Shown here: positions 10,316 to 17,980 of the stretch, piece by piece | Position numbering within the stretch: the first letter of the stretch is position 1 | How the letters are laid out: each line of letters begins with the position of its first letter | Virus record (IMG/VR): IMGVR_UViG_3300028025_001564 | Span: 1 to 40,739 of that record | Length of the DNA: 40,739 bases | DNA from: a virus | Strand: one strand, 5' to 3' | Notes under the pieces: generated by a model | What the model was told of the DNA's origin: nothing | Databases searched by the model: none | Seen by the model: only the letters and a program-made list of their open reading frames with translations | Translations under genes and position numbers: made by a program

Positions 10316-11167
10316 ATGGCAACTGGTACCGAAACAGCCGCTTCCTACGGCATTAGCGAAGCATTATTAATAGCATATCCTGAACTCAAAACAGTATATG
10401 ACTTATTTAAAGCAGAAAGAACTGCTGAAGCCTTAGAGGCATTGTATAAAACTTCATATTATCGTAATACAAGCGCAACCGTAAAACAACGTGAGCAACA
10501 AAAATTTAGTCAACCTCAAGTATATGCAGATAGTGTAAATAAATACAAGTTAGCGGCTCGCAAACGTTTAGTTTCTACAGGTATTAAAATTGACACTGCT
10601 ACATTTGACAGTATAGTTAATCAAGCCTATGCAACTGGTATGGATGATAATCAATTAGACCAGGCTCTTGCTACATCAGGTAAAATTACTGGTTTCGGTG
10701 GAGACATACTTGGCGATACTACAGCATTGAGAACTTTTGCTTCATCTTACGGTGTTAACACATTGTTAAACGAATCATATTGGAATCAAAAATCTAAAGA
10801 TTTATTTTCTGGAACTGTAACATATGAAGATATTCAAGCAGAAATTACAACCTTAGCGGCTAGTGCTTATCCAGCCTATGCTGATGGATTTGCAAGAGGG
10901 CAATCTTTAGATGCACAAGCGTCTAATATTAGACAAAGTATTGCAACTCTTTTGGAAAGAGACCCAGATAGTATTGGTTATGATGACCCTGTAATGAAAC
11001 AATTAATTAATTGGCAAGACCCAGTTACTAAGAAGCCAGCAAGGGCACCACAATATATAGTTGACCAAACTATTAAAAGCACTAAAGATTGGGAATTTAC
11101 TAATAATGCTATTGCTACAATTGACGCAATATCTATGAAGCCACTTAAAGATTGGGGATTAATTTAA
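10316..11167 (+). CDS. Hypothetical virion protein, 283 aa
   Basis: Not recognised. Predominantly helical. The section from 'AYPELKTVYDLF' (about residue 20) to 'GMDDNQLDQAL' (about 120) follows the same order of short motifs as part of the next protein: a Tyr-rich helix, a basic KQR-type stretch, a V-x-D-S-x-x-Y/K helix, then an acidic D-x-x-x-x-x-I-x-N segment. This suggests distant paralogy by domain duplication. TAATG overlap with the next gene. Confidence 0.75.
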   Translation: MATGTETAASYGISEALLIAYPELKTVYDLFKAERTAEALEALYKTSYYRNTSATVKQREQQKFSQPQVYADSVNKYKLAARKRLVSTGIKIDTATFDSIVNQAYATGMDDNQLDQALATSGKITGFGGDILGDTTALRTFASSYGVNTLLNESYWNQKSKDLFSGTVTYEDIQAEITTLAASAYPAYADGFARGQSLDAQASNIRQSIATLLERDPDSIGYDDPVMKQLINWQDPVTKKPARAPQYIVDQTIKSTKDWEFTNNAIATIDAISMKPLKDWGLI

Positions 11168-12453
11168 TGGCTAGACCATCAGATAGTGCAGAGGCTAGAA
11201 GAGAAGCCGCTATTGCTAAGGCAGCAGCAGAAGCAATTACCGCCCCTAAACCTTTTGACCCAACAGCATTATTATCCGCTGGAAGTGGTATGGCGGCTGC
11301 AGAAGCAGCAAGACAAAGCGTACTTGCACAAGGTGGAAGTGCTGCTGGAGCAGCATCATCAGCAAGATACACTGGACAAGCCTATGATTATTATGCTAAT
11401 CAAAAAGCAATAGCAGATGCCGCAGCGGCAGCGGAGGCAGCAGCAAAAGCAGCGGCTGAAGAAGCAGCACGTAAAGCAGCAGAAGATGCAGCAAGACGGG
11501 CAGCCTTATTAGGTGGACCAACTATTACACCAACACCATCACCAACTGGTAATATTAGTACGGCAGGTGCGGCAGTGCCAACTGTAACCGCTCCAACAAC
11601 TATTACTGCGGCAAATGTTGATATGCTTGCTCCTGAACGCAAATCTGTTATGGATATTCTTACTGCTAGATTTGCTCAATTTGGACTATCAAGTCTTGTT
11701 CCAAAAATTAAAGAACTAGCAATTAGCGGAGCCACAGAAAATACTATTACTTTTGCTTTACAAGAAACAGATGAATATAAAACACGATTTAAAGCAAATC
11801 AAATTAGATTACAAAAAAATCTTAAAGTTTTAAGTCCAGCAGAGTACATAACTGTAGAAGATTCATATCGTCAGGTATTACGTGCTTATGGATTAAAACA
11901 ATTTGATACAGATGATTATGTGTCACAATTTATTGCTAATGATGTGTCGCCCACAGAACTTTCCAATAGAGTGGTAACTGCGGTTCAACGTGTGCAAAAT
12001 GCCGACCCAGCAGTATCTAGAACTCTTAGGGACTATTATGGAATTGGTCAAAACGACTTAGTTGCTTATGTACTGGACCCAGAACAACAATACCAGAAAA
12101 TTGAACGTCAAGTAGCAGCAGCCGAAATTGGAACCGCAGCAAGAATCCAAGGACTTGAAACTGGAGTTAGTGTAGCAGAGCAACTTGCAGCACAAGGTGT
12201 TACGGCAGCAGAGGCTCAAAAAGGTTACGCAACTATTGCAGACATATTACCAAGTGCTACAAAACTTAGTGATATTTATGGCGAAACACTTGAAGGTTAT
12301 GACCAAGCAACTGCTGAACAAGAAGTATTTAATCAGTTAGCATCCGCACAAAGGGCAAGAAAAAGATTAACAGAAAGAGAAGTTGCTGCTTTTGGTGGAA
12401 AATCTGGTTTATCTGGAACCTCTTTAGGTTCTACTACAAGAGGACAAATATAG
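11167..12453 (+). CDS. Ala-rich helical virion protein, 428 aa
   Basis: The first 120 residues are extraordinarily Ala-rich with regularly spaced Glu/Lys/Arg, typical of a long single helix or coiled coil. A Pro/Thr linker (about 121-150) follows, then a globular helical region beginning ERKSVMDILTARFAQFGL. The start at 11167 (MARPSDS) overlaps the preceding stop as TAATG; an upstream in-frame Met at 11152 would lie inside the previous gene and is less likely. The C-terminal domain shares motif order with the preceding 283-aa protein. Last gene before a 117-nt gap that leads the scaffold/capsid pair. Confidence 0.78.
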   Translation: MARPSDSAEARREAAIAKAAAEAITAPKPFDPTALLSAGSGMAAAEAARQSVLAQGGSAAGAASSARYTGQAYDYYANQKAIADAAAAAEAAAKAAAEEAARKAAEDAARRAALLGGPTITPTPSPTGNISTAGAAVPTVTAPTTITAANVDMLAPERKSVMDILTARFAQFGLSSLVPKIKELAISGATENTITFALQETDEYKTRFKANQIRLQKNLKVLSPAEYITVEDSYRQVLRAYGLKQFDTDDYVSQFIANDVSPTELSNRVVTAVQRVQNADPAVSRTLRDYYGIGQNDLVAYVLDPEQQYQKIERQVAAAEIGTAARIQGLETGVSVAEQLAAQGVTAAEAQKGYATIADILPSATKLSDIYGETLEGYDQATAEQEVFNQLASAQRARKRLTEREVAAFGGKSGLSGTSLGSTTRGQI

Positions 12454-12457
12454 AATC

Positions 12458-12484
12458 CTATGTGAATCCATCGGCCTCACATAG
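12458..12484 (+). repeat. Inverted repeat in the gap before scaffold gene
   Basis: CTATGTGA and TCACATAG form a perfect 8-bp stem around an 11-nt loop. It sits 5 nt after the stop at 12453 in a 117-nt untranslated gap. No T-run follows, so it is not a standard terminator. The loop's ATCGGCCT could pair alternatively with AGACCGAT near 12490-12498. A processing or mRNA-stability element separating weakly from strongly expressed genes is plausible. No good promoter was found in the gap. Confidence 0.5.
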
Positions 12485-12570
12485 CGTAAAAGACCGATAG
12501 CAAGAGCCAACCAATTTCCCCGAATTGACTTGAGGCTTGCGACTAACAACGAATAGAAGGGTGGGTTGCT

Positions 12571-13047
12571 ATGAGCAACAACTACTGGGAAGATGAAGAC
12601 GACGACCTAGATACTACTAACGAGTACGCAGGTGACGGAAGTGACTTACTTAAAAAGTTACGAAAAGCAAAGCGTGCTGACGAGAAACGTATCAAAGAAC
12701 TCACTGAGCAACTTGAGGGATTATCCAAGGCGCAGCGTGAGCGTACAGTCAAAGAAGTCCTAGAAAAGAAGGGCGTCAACCTTAAAGCAGCAAGATTAGT
12801 TCTTAAGGATTTAGAAGATGTTAACGAAGAGACAGTGAATAACTGGCTTGATGATAACGCTGATTTATTCGGAATTACAGTTGCTAAAGAGGAGCCAAAA
12901 GTAAGTGAAGTAGATAAAGCAGCCCTACGGCAGCAAGATGTACTCACCCAAAATGCCATGACCCCAGACCGAGCAGAGGATTTAAATCTTCGCATCGATA
13001 ATGCAGATTCAATGGATGCATTGTTGGATGTACTTCGCTCACAATAA
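12571..13047 (+). CDS. Capsid scaffolding protein
   Basis: 158 aa. Guides assembly of the major capsid protein into a prohead and is then expelled or cleaved. Hallmarks: very acidic N-terminus (WEDEDDDLD), then a Lys/Glu-rich coiled-coil-like helix (about residues 25-60), a second helical section, and a position immediately before the capsid gene. The start is supported by GGGTGGG upstream. The partner protease would be the HslV-like protein at 3635 (inference). Confidence 0.85.
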   Translation: MSNNYWEDEDDDLDTTNEYAGDGSDLLKKLRKAKRADEKRIKELTEQLEGLSKAQRERTVKEVLEKKGVNLKAARLVLKDLEDVNEETVNNWLDDNADLFGITVAKEEPKVSEVDKAALRQQDVLTQNAMTPDRAEDLNLRIDNADSMDALLDVLRSQ

Positions 13048-13077
13048 TTCCGTTCATAGTCACTTGGAGGTGACGAT

Positions 13078-14025
13078 ATGGCATATGTATCAACAGACTC
13101 CGCTTCATTAGGCGGAACCGCTGGTGGTGCTGGTCTAGTCCAGAAGGCGTATGACCGTCTTCTAGAATTCGCTCTCCGTTCTGAACCACTAATTCGTTCA
13201 GTCGCAGATAAGCGTCCAGCACGTCAAGCAATCCCAGGCTCAACAGTCGTTTTACAACGTTATGTTGACCTATCAGTAGCAACAACTGCTCTGACAGAAA
13301 CAACTGACCCAGATGCAGTAGCAATGTCAACACCAACCTCAGTAACCATTACTCTTAACGAGTACGGTAACTCAGTGTTGGTAACTCGTGCATTAGAGTT
13401 ATTCTCTCTTGCAGATGTTGACCCTGCAATTGCTAACATCATTGCATTTAACCTTGCAGATTCTATTGACTCCGTAGCAATGACAACATTGCGTGGCGGA
13501 AACAACGTAATCTACTCAGGTTCAACTGCAACTTCAACAGCAACAATTACTGCTGCTGCAACAATTTCATCCGCAAACCTACGCAAGGCTGTAGCCAAGT
13601 TACGTGCTAACAAGGCTGTTGCTCGCAAGGGTAGCCTATACTGGTGTGGTATCCACCCAGAAGTTTCACACGACCTTCGTGCTGAGACAGGTTCCGCAGG
13701 ATGGTTGCTTCCTAACCAATACGGCTCTGCACAAGACCGTATCTGGGCAGGAGAGATTGGAACATACGAAGGTGCATACTTCGTAGAGTCTCCACGTCTT
13801 TACTCTGCAACTGATGGTTCTTCATCTGCAAAGGTGTACCGCACAATTCTAGCAGGACAGCAAGCATTGGCTGAGGCAGTTGCCGAAGAGCCACATGTAG
13901 TTATCGGACCAGTAGTTGACCGCTTGATGCGTCACCGCCCAATGGGTTGGTACGGCGTATTAGGATTTGCTCGCTACCGTGAAGAAGCACTATACAGAAT
14001 CGAATCAGGTTCTTCAATCGCTTAG
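13078..14025 (+). CDS. Major capsid protein
   Basis: 315 aa, expected HK97 fold. The pattern V-T-I-T-L-N-E-Y-G-N-S-V-L-V-T-R followed by an Ala/Asp-rich helix resembles capsid proteins often annotated as N4-gp56 family. Strong TTGGAGGTGA ribosome site, good codon context and placement after scaffold fit the most abundant virion protein. The N-terminus (Gly/Ala/Ser-rich, about 1-25) could be a flexible arm. No long cleaved delta domain is visible, in line with a separate scaffold. Confidence 0.9.
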   Translation: MAYVSTDSASLGGTAGGAGLVQKAYDRLLEFALRSEPLIRSVADKRPARQAIPGSTVVLQRYVDLSVATTALTETTDPDAVAMSTPTSVTITLNEYGNSVLVTRALELFSLADVDPAIANIIAFNLADSIDSVAMTTLRGGNNVIYSGSTATSTATITAAATISSANLRKAVAKLRANKAVARKGSLYWCGIHPEVSHDLRAETGSAGWLLPNQYGSAQDRIWAGEIGTYEGAYFVESPRLYSATDGSSSAKVYRTILAGQQALAEAVAEEPHVVIGPVVDRLMRHRPMGWYGVLGFARYREEALYRIESGSSIA

Positions 14026-14039
14026 TTGATTGACGGTAG

Positions 14040-14059
14040 GGCTAGGGGAAACTCTAGCC
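14040..14059 (+). other. Short stem-loop after the capsid gene
   Basis: GGCTAG and CTAGCC form a 6-bp stem around an 8-nt loop, 14 nt after the capsid stop. Only a weak T pair follows, so at best it is a leaky terminator or a 3' stabiliser of the capsid message. It could step down expression of the genes that follow. Confidence 0.4.
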
Positions 14060-14085
14060 TTACAGTAAGTTCATTAAGGAGAATA

Positions 14086-14355
14086 ATGGCAGATTATACA
14101 TTTACAACACCTACTGTAGAAGAAGGACCAATCGGTAAACATCGTCTATTCTACTTCTATAAAAAAGATGTTGGTATTTCTGTAGTAAAACAAAATGGCT
14201 CATACAAAATTAGCCGTTACCCATTAGACCCAAGCGTAGAAACATATGAAGAGTTCTATATTGGTGGTCATAATCACGTAGTAGATGATACTACTAAAGC
14301 AGCACTAATTGCTGGTGGTATAGGAGTTACAGAAGCAAACTTTACAGCAGTATAA
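14086..14355 (+). CDS. Small virion-region protein, 89 aa (candidate decoration or fibre-like)
   Basis: MADYTFTTPTVEEGPIG start chosen because TAAGGAGAATA precedes the ATG at 14086; an in-frame ATG at 14026 directly after the capsid stop has no ribosome site and would encode the hairpin region. Beta-rich, with a YYKKDVGISV-like middle and the segment GGHNHVVD at about 65-72. Position right behind the capsid gene suggests a decoration or head-completion protein. No family recognised. Confidence 0.7.
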   Translation: MADYTFTTPTVEEGPIGKHRLFYFYKKDVGISVVKQNGSYKISRYPLDPSVETYEEFYIGGHNHVVDDTTKAALIAGGIGVTEANFTAV

Positions 14356-14363
14356 GGGGATAA

Positions 14364-14672
14364 ATGAAACACTGGGAACATCATCCAGAACCAATTGATG
14401 GATGTTTTGGATGTAAAGGTTTAGGACTTCAGATGAATTCTGGAGATGCTAAAAGGGATATTTCAGACAAGAAGTGGACGTCTGAATTACAGGCTTACAG
14501 AGATGCAAGAGCACAAGGAATACAGCCAGCAGGAACAACTATGCGTCATGTACAAGAAGCGCATAAAGCATCAGAGATTTTAGGCAAAGCGTATAATGCG
14601 GACACTATGCCTAAGACTAAAGATATAACCACAAAAGCCGCAGCCGTAATGAAAGAGATAGGACAAATCTAA
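14364..14672 (+). CDS. Hypothetical protein, 102 aa, with short Cys pair
   Basis: Starts MKHWEHHPEPIDGCFGCKG: His residues near the N-terminus and a CxxC could bind a metal ion together, but a second Cys pair is absent. The remainder is helical and basic. AAGGGGATAA precedes the ATG. The stop overlaps the start of the first of seven tiny Lys-rich genes (TAATG). Role unknown. Confidence 0.7.
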   Translation: MKHWEHHPEPIDGCFGCKGLGLQMNSGDAKRDISDKKWTSELQAYRDARAQGIQPAGTTMRHVQEAHKASEILGKAYNADTMPKTKDITTKAAAVMKEIGQI

Positions 14673-14821
14673 TGCCAAAAGTAGGAAAGAAAAAGTTCCC
14701 ATATACCGCCAAGGGCAAGAAGGCTGCAAAGGCTTATGCTAAAGGCGAGAAGATGGAATCAAAAGCAGAGAAGATGATGGAAATGCGTAAGGGTATGAAG
14801 AAGATGGGCAAGAAAAAGTAA
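14672..14821 (+). CDS. Tiny Lys/Met-rich protein, 49 aa
   Basis: Starts MPKVGKKKFPYTAKGKKAAK and ends in a Lys/Met/Glu-rich helix; about 40% Lys. ATG overlaps the stop of the previous gene (TAATG). Many phages carry a short protein with the K-K-F-P-Y-T-x-x-G-x-x-A-A-x-A-Y-A pattern near the head genes. It is a candidate DNA-binding or condensing peptide, but function is unproven. Confidence 0.75.
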   Translation: MPKVGKKKFPYTAKGKKAAKAYAKGEKMESKAEKMMEMRKGMKKMGKKK

Positions 14822-14822
14822 T

Positions 14823-15008
14823 ATGAATACCCCTAAGCCAAAGCCAACTGTATTAAAAGGTAAAGCAGCAATTAACGAATATCAAAAACAAATATCTCCT
14901 AAAGGTATGGCTGCAGCCGAGGCTGCTGCTCGTAAAGCATTAGAACAAAAATACCCAGGAATGTATATACCTGAAACTCGTATTGCTCGTAGATTAGGTA
15001 CAAGATAA
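14823..15008 (+). CDS. Small basic protein, 61 aa
   Basis: Starts MNTPKPKPTVLKGKAAINEY, then an Ala-rich helix (about 28-42) and ends TRIARRLGTR. Second of seven small basic genes, one base after the previous stop. Strongly cationic, no membrane segment. No family claimed. Confidence 0.65.
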   Translation: MNTPKPKPTVLKGKAAINEYQKQISPKGMAAAEAAARKALEQKYPGMYIPETRIARRLGTR

Positions 15009-15010
15009 TA

Positions 15011-15193
15011 ATGAAAAAAGCACACCCAGGATTTAAAAAGGTAGCAGCAGGTATTGCCAAGAAGCAAGGTATCTCAATGGAACGTGCTTCTGCAATTGTT
15101 GCAGCGGGTGCTCGCAAGGCATCTAAGAAGGCTATTAAGGCTAATCCTCGCTTGAAGAAAGTATCAGGCGTAGTTAAGAAAAAGTCCAAGTAA
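15011..15193 (+). CDS. Small histone-like basic protein, 60 aa
   Basis: MKKAHPGFKKVAAGIAKKQG start, with a central stretch ISMERASAIVAAGARKASKK and a Lys-rich tail. The A-H-P-G-F-K-x-V and G-I-S-x-E-R-A-x-A-I-x-A pattern recurs in short phage proteins of unknown function. The alternating Ala and Lys recall histone H1-type tails. Stop overlaps the next ATG. Confidence 0.75.
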   Translation: MKKAHPGFKKVAAGIAKKQGISMERASAIVAAGARKASKKAIKANPRLKKVSGVVKKKSK

Positions 15194-15336
15194 TGTCATC
15201 GGGTCAACGCAAGCGCCATGATGGTTGGAATAAGTCAATTATGCGGGACGGTATGATTGTTATTCTTCGCAAAGATGGTTCTGAAAAAGTTCGCCTTGAC
15301 CCTAAGACAAAAGAAACAATTAAGGGGACTAAGTGA
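15193..15336 (+). CDS. Tiny basic protein, 47 aa
   Basis: Starts MSSGQRKRHDGWNKSIMRDG; a beta-hairpin-like segment (MIVILRKDGSEKVRL) follows. Not recognised. Coupled on both sides: ATG overlaps the upstream stop (TAATG) and its TGA overlaps the downstream GTG start (GTGA). Confidence 0.7.
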   Translation: MSSGQRKRHDGWNKSIMRDGMIVILRKDGSEKVRLDPKTKETIKGTK

Positions 15337-15515
15337 AAAAAAAGGCAAAGTCTAAAGTTAATGCTGCTGGGAACTATACCAAACCTGGTATGAGAGCGGC
15401 ATTGTTTAAAAAGATTAAGGCTGGCTCTAAGGGTGGAGACCCAGGAGAATGGTCAGCCCGTAAAGCACAACTACTTGCAGTTCAATACAAGAAAGCAGGC
15501 GGAGGTTACAAGTAA
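15333..15515 (+). CDS. Small basic conserved-type phage protein, 60 aa
   Basis: GTG start, 4-nt overlap with the previous gene. Core: GNYTKPGMRAALFKKIKAGS, then GGDPGEWSARKAQLLAVQYK and GGGYK. This Y-T-K-P...R-x-x-L-F-x-x-I-K-A-G-x-K-G-G...W-S-A-R-K-A-Q pattern is one I recognise from many phage and virus proteins of unknown function. The gene is therefore very likely real and under selection. Positive charge suggests nucleic-acid contact. Confidence 0.82.
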   Translation: MKKKAKSKVNAAGNYTKPGMRAALFKKIKAGSKGGDPGEWSARKAQLLAVQYKKAGGGYK

Positions 15516-15757
15516 TGGCACTTGCTAAATCTCAACAATCACTTAAAAAGTGGACTGCTGAAAAGTGGAAAACATCTGATGGTAAACCATCTAAAGGCAA
15601 GAAGAGATATTTACCTACCGCAGCATGGGCTGCTTTAAGTCCTGCAGAGAAGGCAGCAACCAATAGGGCTAAAGCCAAAGGTAATGCTAAGGGCAAACAG
15701 TTTGTTAAACAACCTAAAAATATAGCAAAAAAAACAGCAAAGTATAGGGGCAAATAA
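15515..15757 (+). CDS. Small basic conserved-type phage protein, 80 aa
   Basis: Begins MALAKSQQSLKKWTAEKWKT and contains RYLPTAAWAALSPAEKAATN and AKGKQFVKQPKNIAKKTAKY. The S-L-x-x-W-x-x-x-K-W-x-T-x-S-G-K-P-S...R-Y-L-P pattern also recurs in unrelated phage genomes without known function. TAATG overlaps with both neighbours. Strongly cationic. Confidence 0.82.
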   Translation: MALAKSQQSLKKWTAEKWKTSDGKPSKGKKRYLPTAAWAALSPAEKAATNRAKAKGNAKGKQFVKQPKNIAKKTAKYRGK

Positions 15758-16038
15758 TGGCTGATTCAAGATTAAAGAGAGCGGGAGTATCTGGCTTTAA
15801 CAAGCCAAAGCGTACACCTAATCATCCTAAAAAGTCACACGTAGTAGTGGCTAAGGTAGGAGATAAAGTAAAGACTATTAGATTTGGTGAGCAAGGAGCC
15901 AAAACGGCAGGTGCTCCTAAGGCTGGCGAATCAGAGCGCATGAAGATGAAGCGTAAATCTTTCAAAGCAAGACACGGAAAGAATATTGCTAAAGGTAAGA
16001 TGAGTGCAGCCTATTGGGCGGACAAGGTTAAGTGGTAA
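15757..16038 (+). CDS. Small basic conserved-type phage protein, 93 aa
   Basis: Contains KSHVVVAKVGDKVKTIRFGE and a C-terminal R-K-S-F-K-A-R-H-G-K-N-I-A-K-G-K-M-S-A-A-Y-W signature that I recognise from short virus proteins of unknown role. The N-terminal LKRAGVSGFNKPKRTPNHPK is also a repeated theme in that group. Last of seven small basic proteins and the most structured (beta N-terminus, helical tail). Confidence 0.82.
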   Translation: MADSRLKRAGVSGFNKPKRTPNHPKKSHVVVAKVGDKVKTIRFGEQGAKTAGAPKAGESERMKMKRKSFKARHGKNIAKGKMSAAYWADKVKW

Positions 16039-16039
16039 T

Positions 16040-16789
16040 ATGAGTACCAAGGGGACGAAAGATTCTGTAGCACTAGTATGGTGTGATAACGGAATGGTAG
16101 ATGGTAAGTTTATGCAAGGCGTAGCAGATGTAATGTTAAAGTCTGGCGTAGAATTTGCCACAACATTACGCAGCCAAGGCAACCAAATTGCTAGACAAAG
16201 ACAGACAGTAATTGATTACTGGTATGATAAGACTGATTACGAATGGCTACTATGGGTAGACTCAGATGTAGTAATTAGTCCAGAGAAGTTTAGATTATTG
16301 TGGGATAATAAGGATGCTAAAGAACGTCCTCTAGTTACTGGAGTATATTTTACTACAGATAATCCTGAGGAACCTTTAATGATTCCAATGCCCACAGTAT
16401 TTAGTTTTGTTAACGATGGAGATGGTGGCTTTGGATTATCCAGAGTACATCCACTACCTGAGAATAAACTGATTAAGGTAGATGCTGCAGGGTTTGGATT
16501 TATCCTAATGCACCGCAGCGTAGTTAAGAAGGTAAGAACCGTAGCACCAGATGGACAGGTGTTTATGGAGATGGGTAGAGGGACTAAGTTTATAGGCGAA
16601 GATATATTCTTCTTTGCGCTATGCGATAAGGCAGAAGTTCCACTCTATTGCCACACAGGAGCCACTGCTCCACATATGAAACGTTTTTCATTTGATGAAC
16701 ATTATTACAAGGCATTCTTTGGTAAACCTAAGGAAGAGCCTAAGTCAAAACTTATCACCCCTGATAAGAAAATCATTACACCTAGATAG
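16040..16789 (+). CDS. GT-A-type glycosyltransferase
   Basis: 249 aa from the ATG at 16040, just after the previous stop; an in-frame start at 16004 lies inside that gene. The segment EWLLWVDSDVVIS (68-80) carries the DxD metal-binding motif (DSD, 74-76), preceded by the N-x-I-A-R-x-R helix typical of family-2-like enzymes. Later IGEDIFFF has the usual acidic catalytic helix. It would transfer a sugar from a nucleotide-sugar donor. Lying among virion genes, it may glycosylate a capsid or fibre protein. Substrate unknown. Confidence 0.8.
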   Translation: MSTKGTKDSVALVWCDNGMVDGKFMQGVADVMLKSGVEFATTLRSQGNQIARQRQTVIDYWYDKTDYEWLLWVDSDVVISPEKFRLLWDNKDAKERPLVTGVYFTTDNPEEPLMIPMPTVFSFVNDGDGGFGLSRVHPLPENKLIKVDAAGFGFILMHRSVVKKVRTVAPDGQVFMEMGRGTKFIGEDIFFFALCDKAEVPLYCHTGATAPHMKRFSFDEHYYKAFFGKPKEEPKSKLITPDKKIITPR

Positions 16790-16797
16790 GATAAACA

Positions 16798-17052
16798 ATG
16801 GCACTTGGTAAAGCAGGTAGTAGTTTAACCGCAGAACTTAATCGTCTTGCTGGTACAACTGGATTAGATGAGCAAGGGGCAGCAAATGCCTATGCTAGCA
16901 CTACTGGACTTGCCACTGTTGGTGCTTTAAATATCAAGGCTGAGGCTAATAGAACAAGAGATAAGTTTAAAGATATTGATGGAATCTGCAATGAACTTGC
17001 AGGAACTACTGGCCTAGCAGCACCTGCTGCATTACGGAGTATCAACGCCTAA
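16798..17052 (+). CDS. Small protein with two internal repeats, 84 aa
   Basis: The motif ELNRLAGTTGLDEQGAAN (14-31) is repeated as NELAGTTGLAAPAAL (64-78). Between them is a helix with NRTRDKFKD. Such a two-fold repeat suggests a symmetric binding unit. Not recognised. Stop overlaps the next ATG (TAATG), linking it to the putative connector. Confidence 0.72.
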   Translation: MALGKAGSSLTAELNRLAGTTGLDEQGAANAYASTTGLATVGALNIKAEANRTRDKFKDIDGICNELAGTTGLAAPAALRSINA

Positions 17053-17972
17053 TGACAACTACATTAACAGATTTAATCAATGAGGTTCAGATTAACCTTG
17101 CTGGATATACTTACCAACAAGATAGAGCAACTCACTTAACTAGTGCAGTTACTACTCTAACATCACCATCTACATCTCCTACTGTATTATCTTTAGGCTC
17201 TACTGAAAACCTTGGTAAAGGTGTAGTTGAGATTGATGAAGAGTTGTTATGGGTAGATTCATTTGACCGTGTTGCTAACACAGCAACTGTATCTCCTTAT
17301 GGTCGTGGCTATCTAGGTACTACTGCTGCTACACACACAGCAGATACTAAGGTTACTATCTCACCTACATTCCCACGTTATGTAATTAAGAAGGCTATCA
17401 ACGATACTATCAATGCTGCTGGCTCTAGCATATTTGCAGTTAATGTAACTACCTTTACATTTAATGCTGCTCAAACAACTTATGATTTTGATGGATTAAA
17501 TATCCAAAACATTCTTTCAATTATGTGGCAATCAGTTGGTCCATCACTTGAATGGATTCCTGTTCGTCGCTGGTCTTGGGATTCTAAAGCAGATGCTACA
17601 GCATTTGGTGCTACTTCTCAAACAGTAACTATTGGAGATTATATTACTCCTGGTAGAACTGTTAAGGTTGTATATGCTACTGACCCAGTTCCATTCACTA
17701 CTAATGCTCAAGACTTTGCAACACAAACTGGACTACCAAACTCTTGTAAAGATGTAATTGTATTGGGTGCTTCTTATCGTTTGCTTACTTACCTTGACCC
17801 TGCACGTGCTGCTCAAGTTAGCCCACAGGCAGATGAGACAGATAGCAAACGTCCTTATGGTGCTTCACAAACTGCAACAAAACAACTATACGCCCTGTAT
17901 ACACAACGCTTAAATGAGGAAACTCAAAGACAGCAAACTGCATATCCAATTCGAGTCCACTACAGCCGATAG
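17052..17972 (+). CDS. Putative head-tail adaptor / connector protein
   Basis: 306 aa. N-terminal helix (TDLINEVQINLAGY), then a beta-rich insertion of about 70 residues (VLSLGSTENLGKGVVEIDEELLWV...), and a helical C-terminus ending LYTQRLNEETQRQQ. Adaptor proteins joining portal to tail often have this helical body with a beta insertion, and its place between head and fibre genes fits. No diagnostic motif, so alternatives such as a baseplate or tube component stay open. Confidence 0.55.
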   Translation: MTTTLTDLINEVQINLAGYTYQQDRATHLTSAVTTLTSPSTSPTVLSLGSTENLGKGVVEIDEELLWVDSFDRVANTATVSPYGRGYLGTTAATHTADTKVTISPTFPRYVIKKAINDTINAAGSSIFAVNVTTFTFNAAQTTYDFDGLNIQNILSIMWQSVGPSLEWIPVRRWSWDSKADATAFGATSQTVTIGDYITPGRTVKVVYATDPVPFTTNAQDFATQTGLPNSCKDVIVLGASYRLLTYLDPARAAQVSPQADETDSKRPYGASQTATKQLYALYTQRLNEETQRQQTAYPIRVHYSR

Positions 17973-17980
17973 GTAAATAA

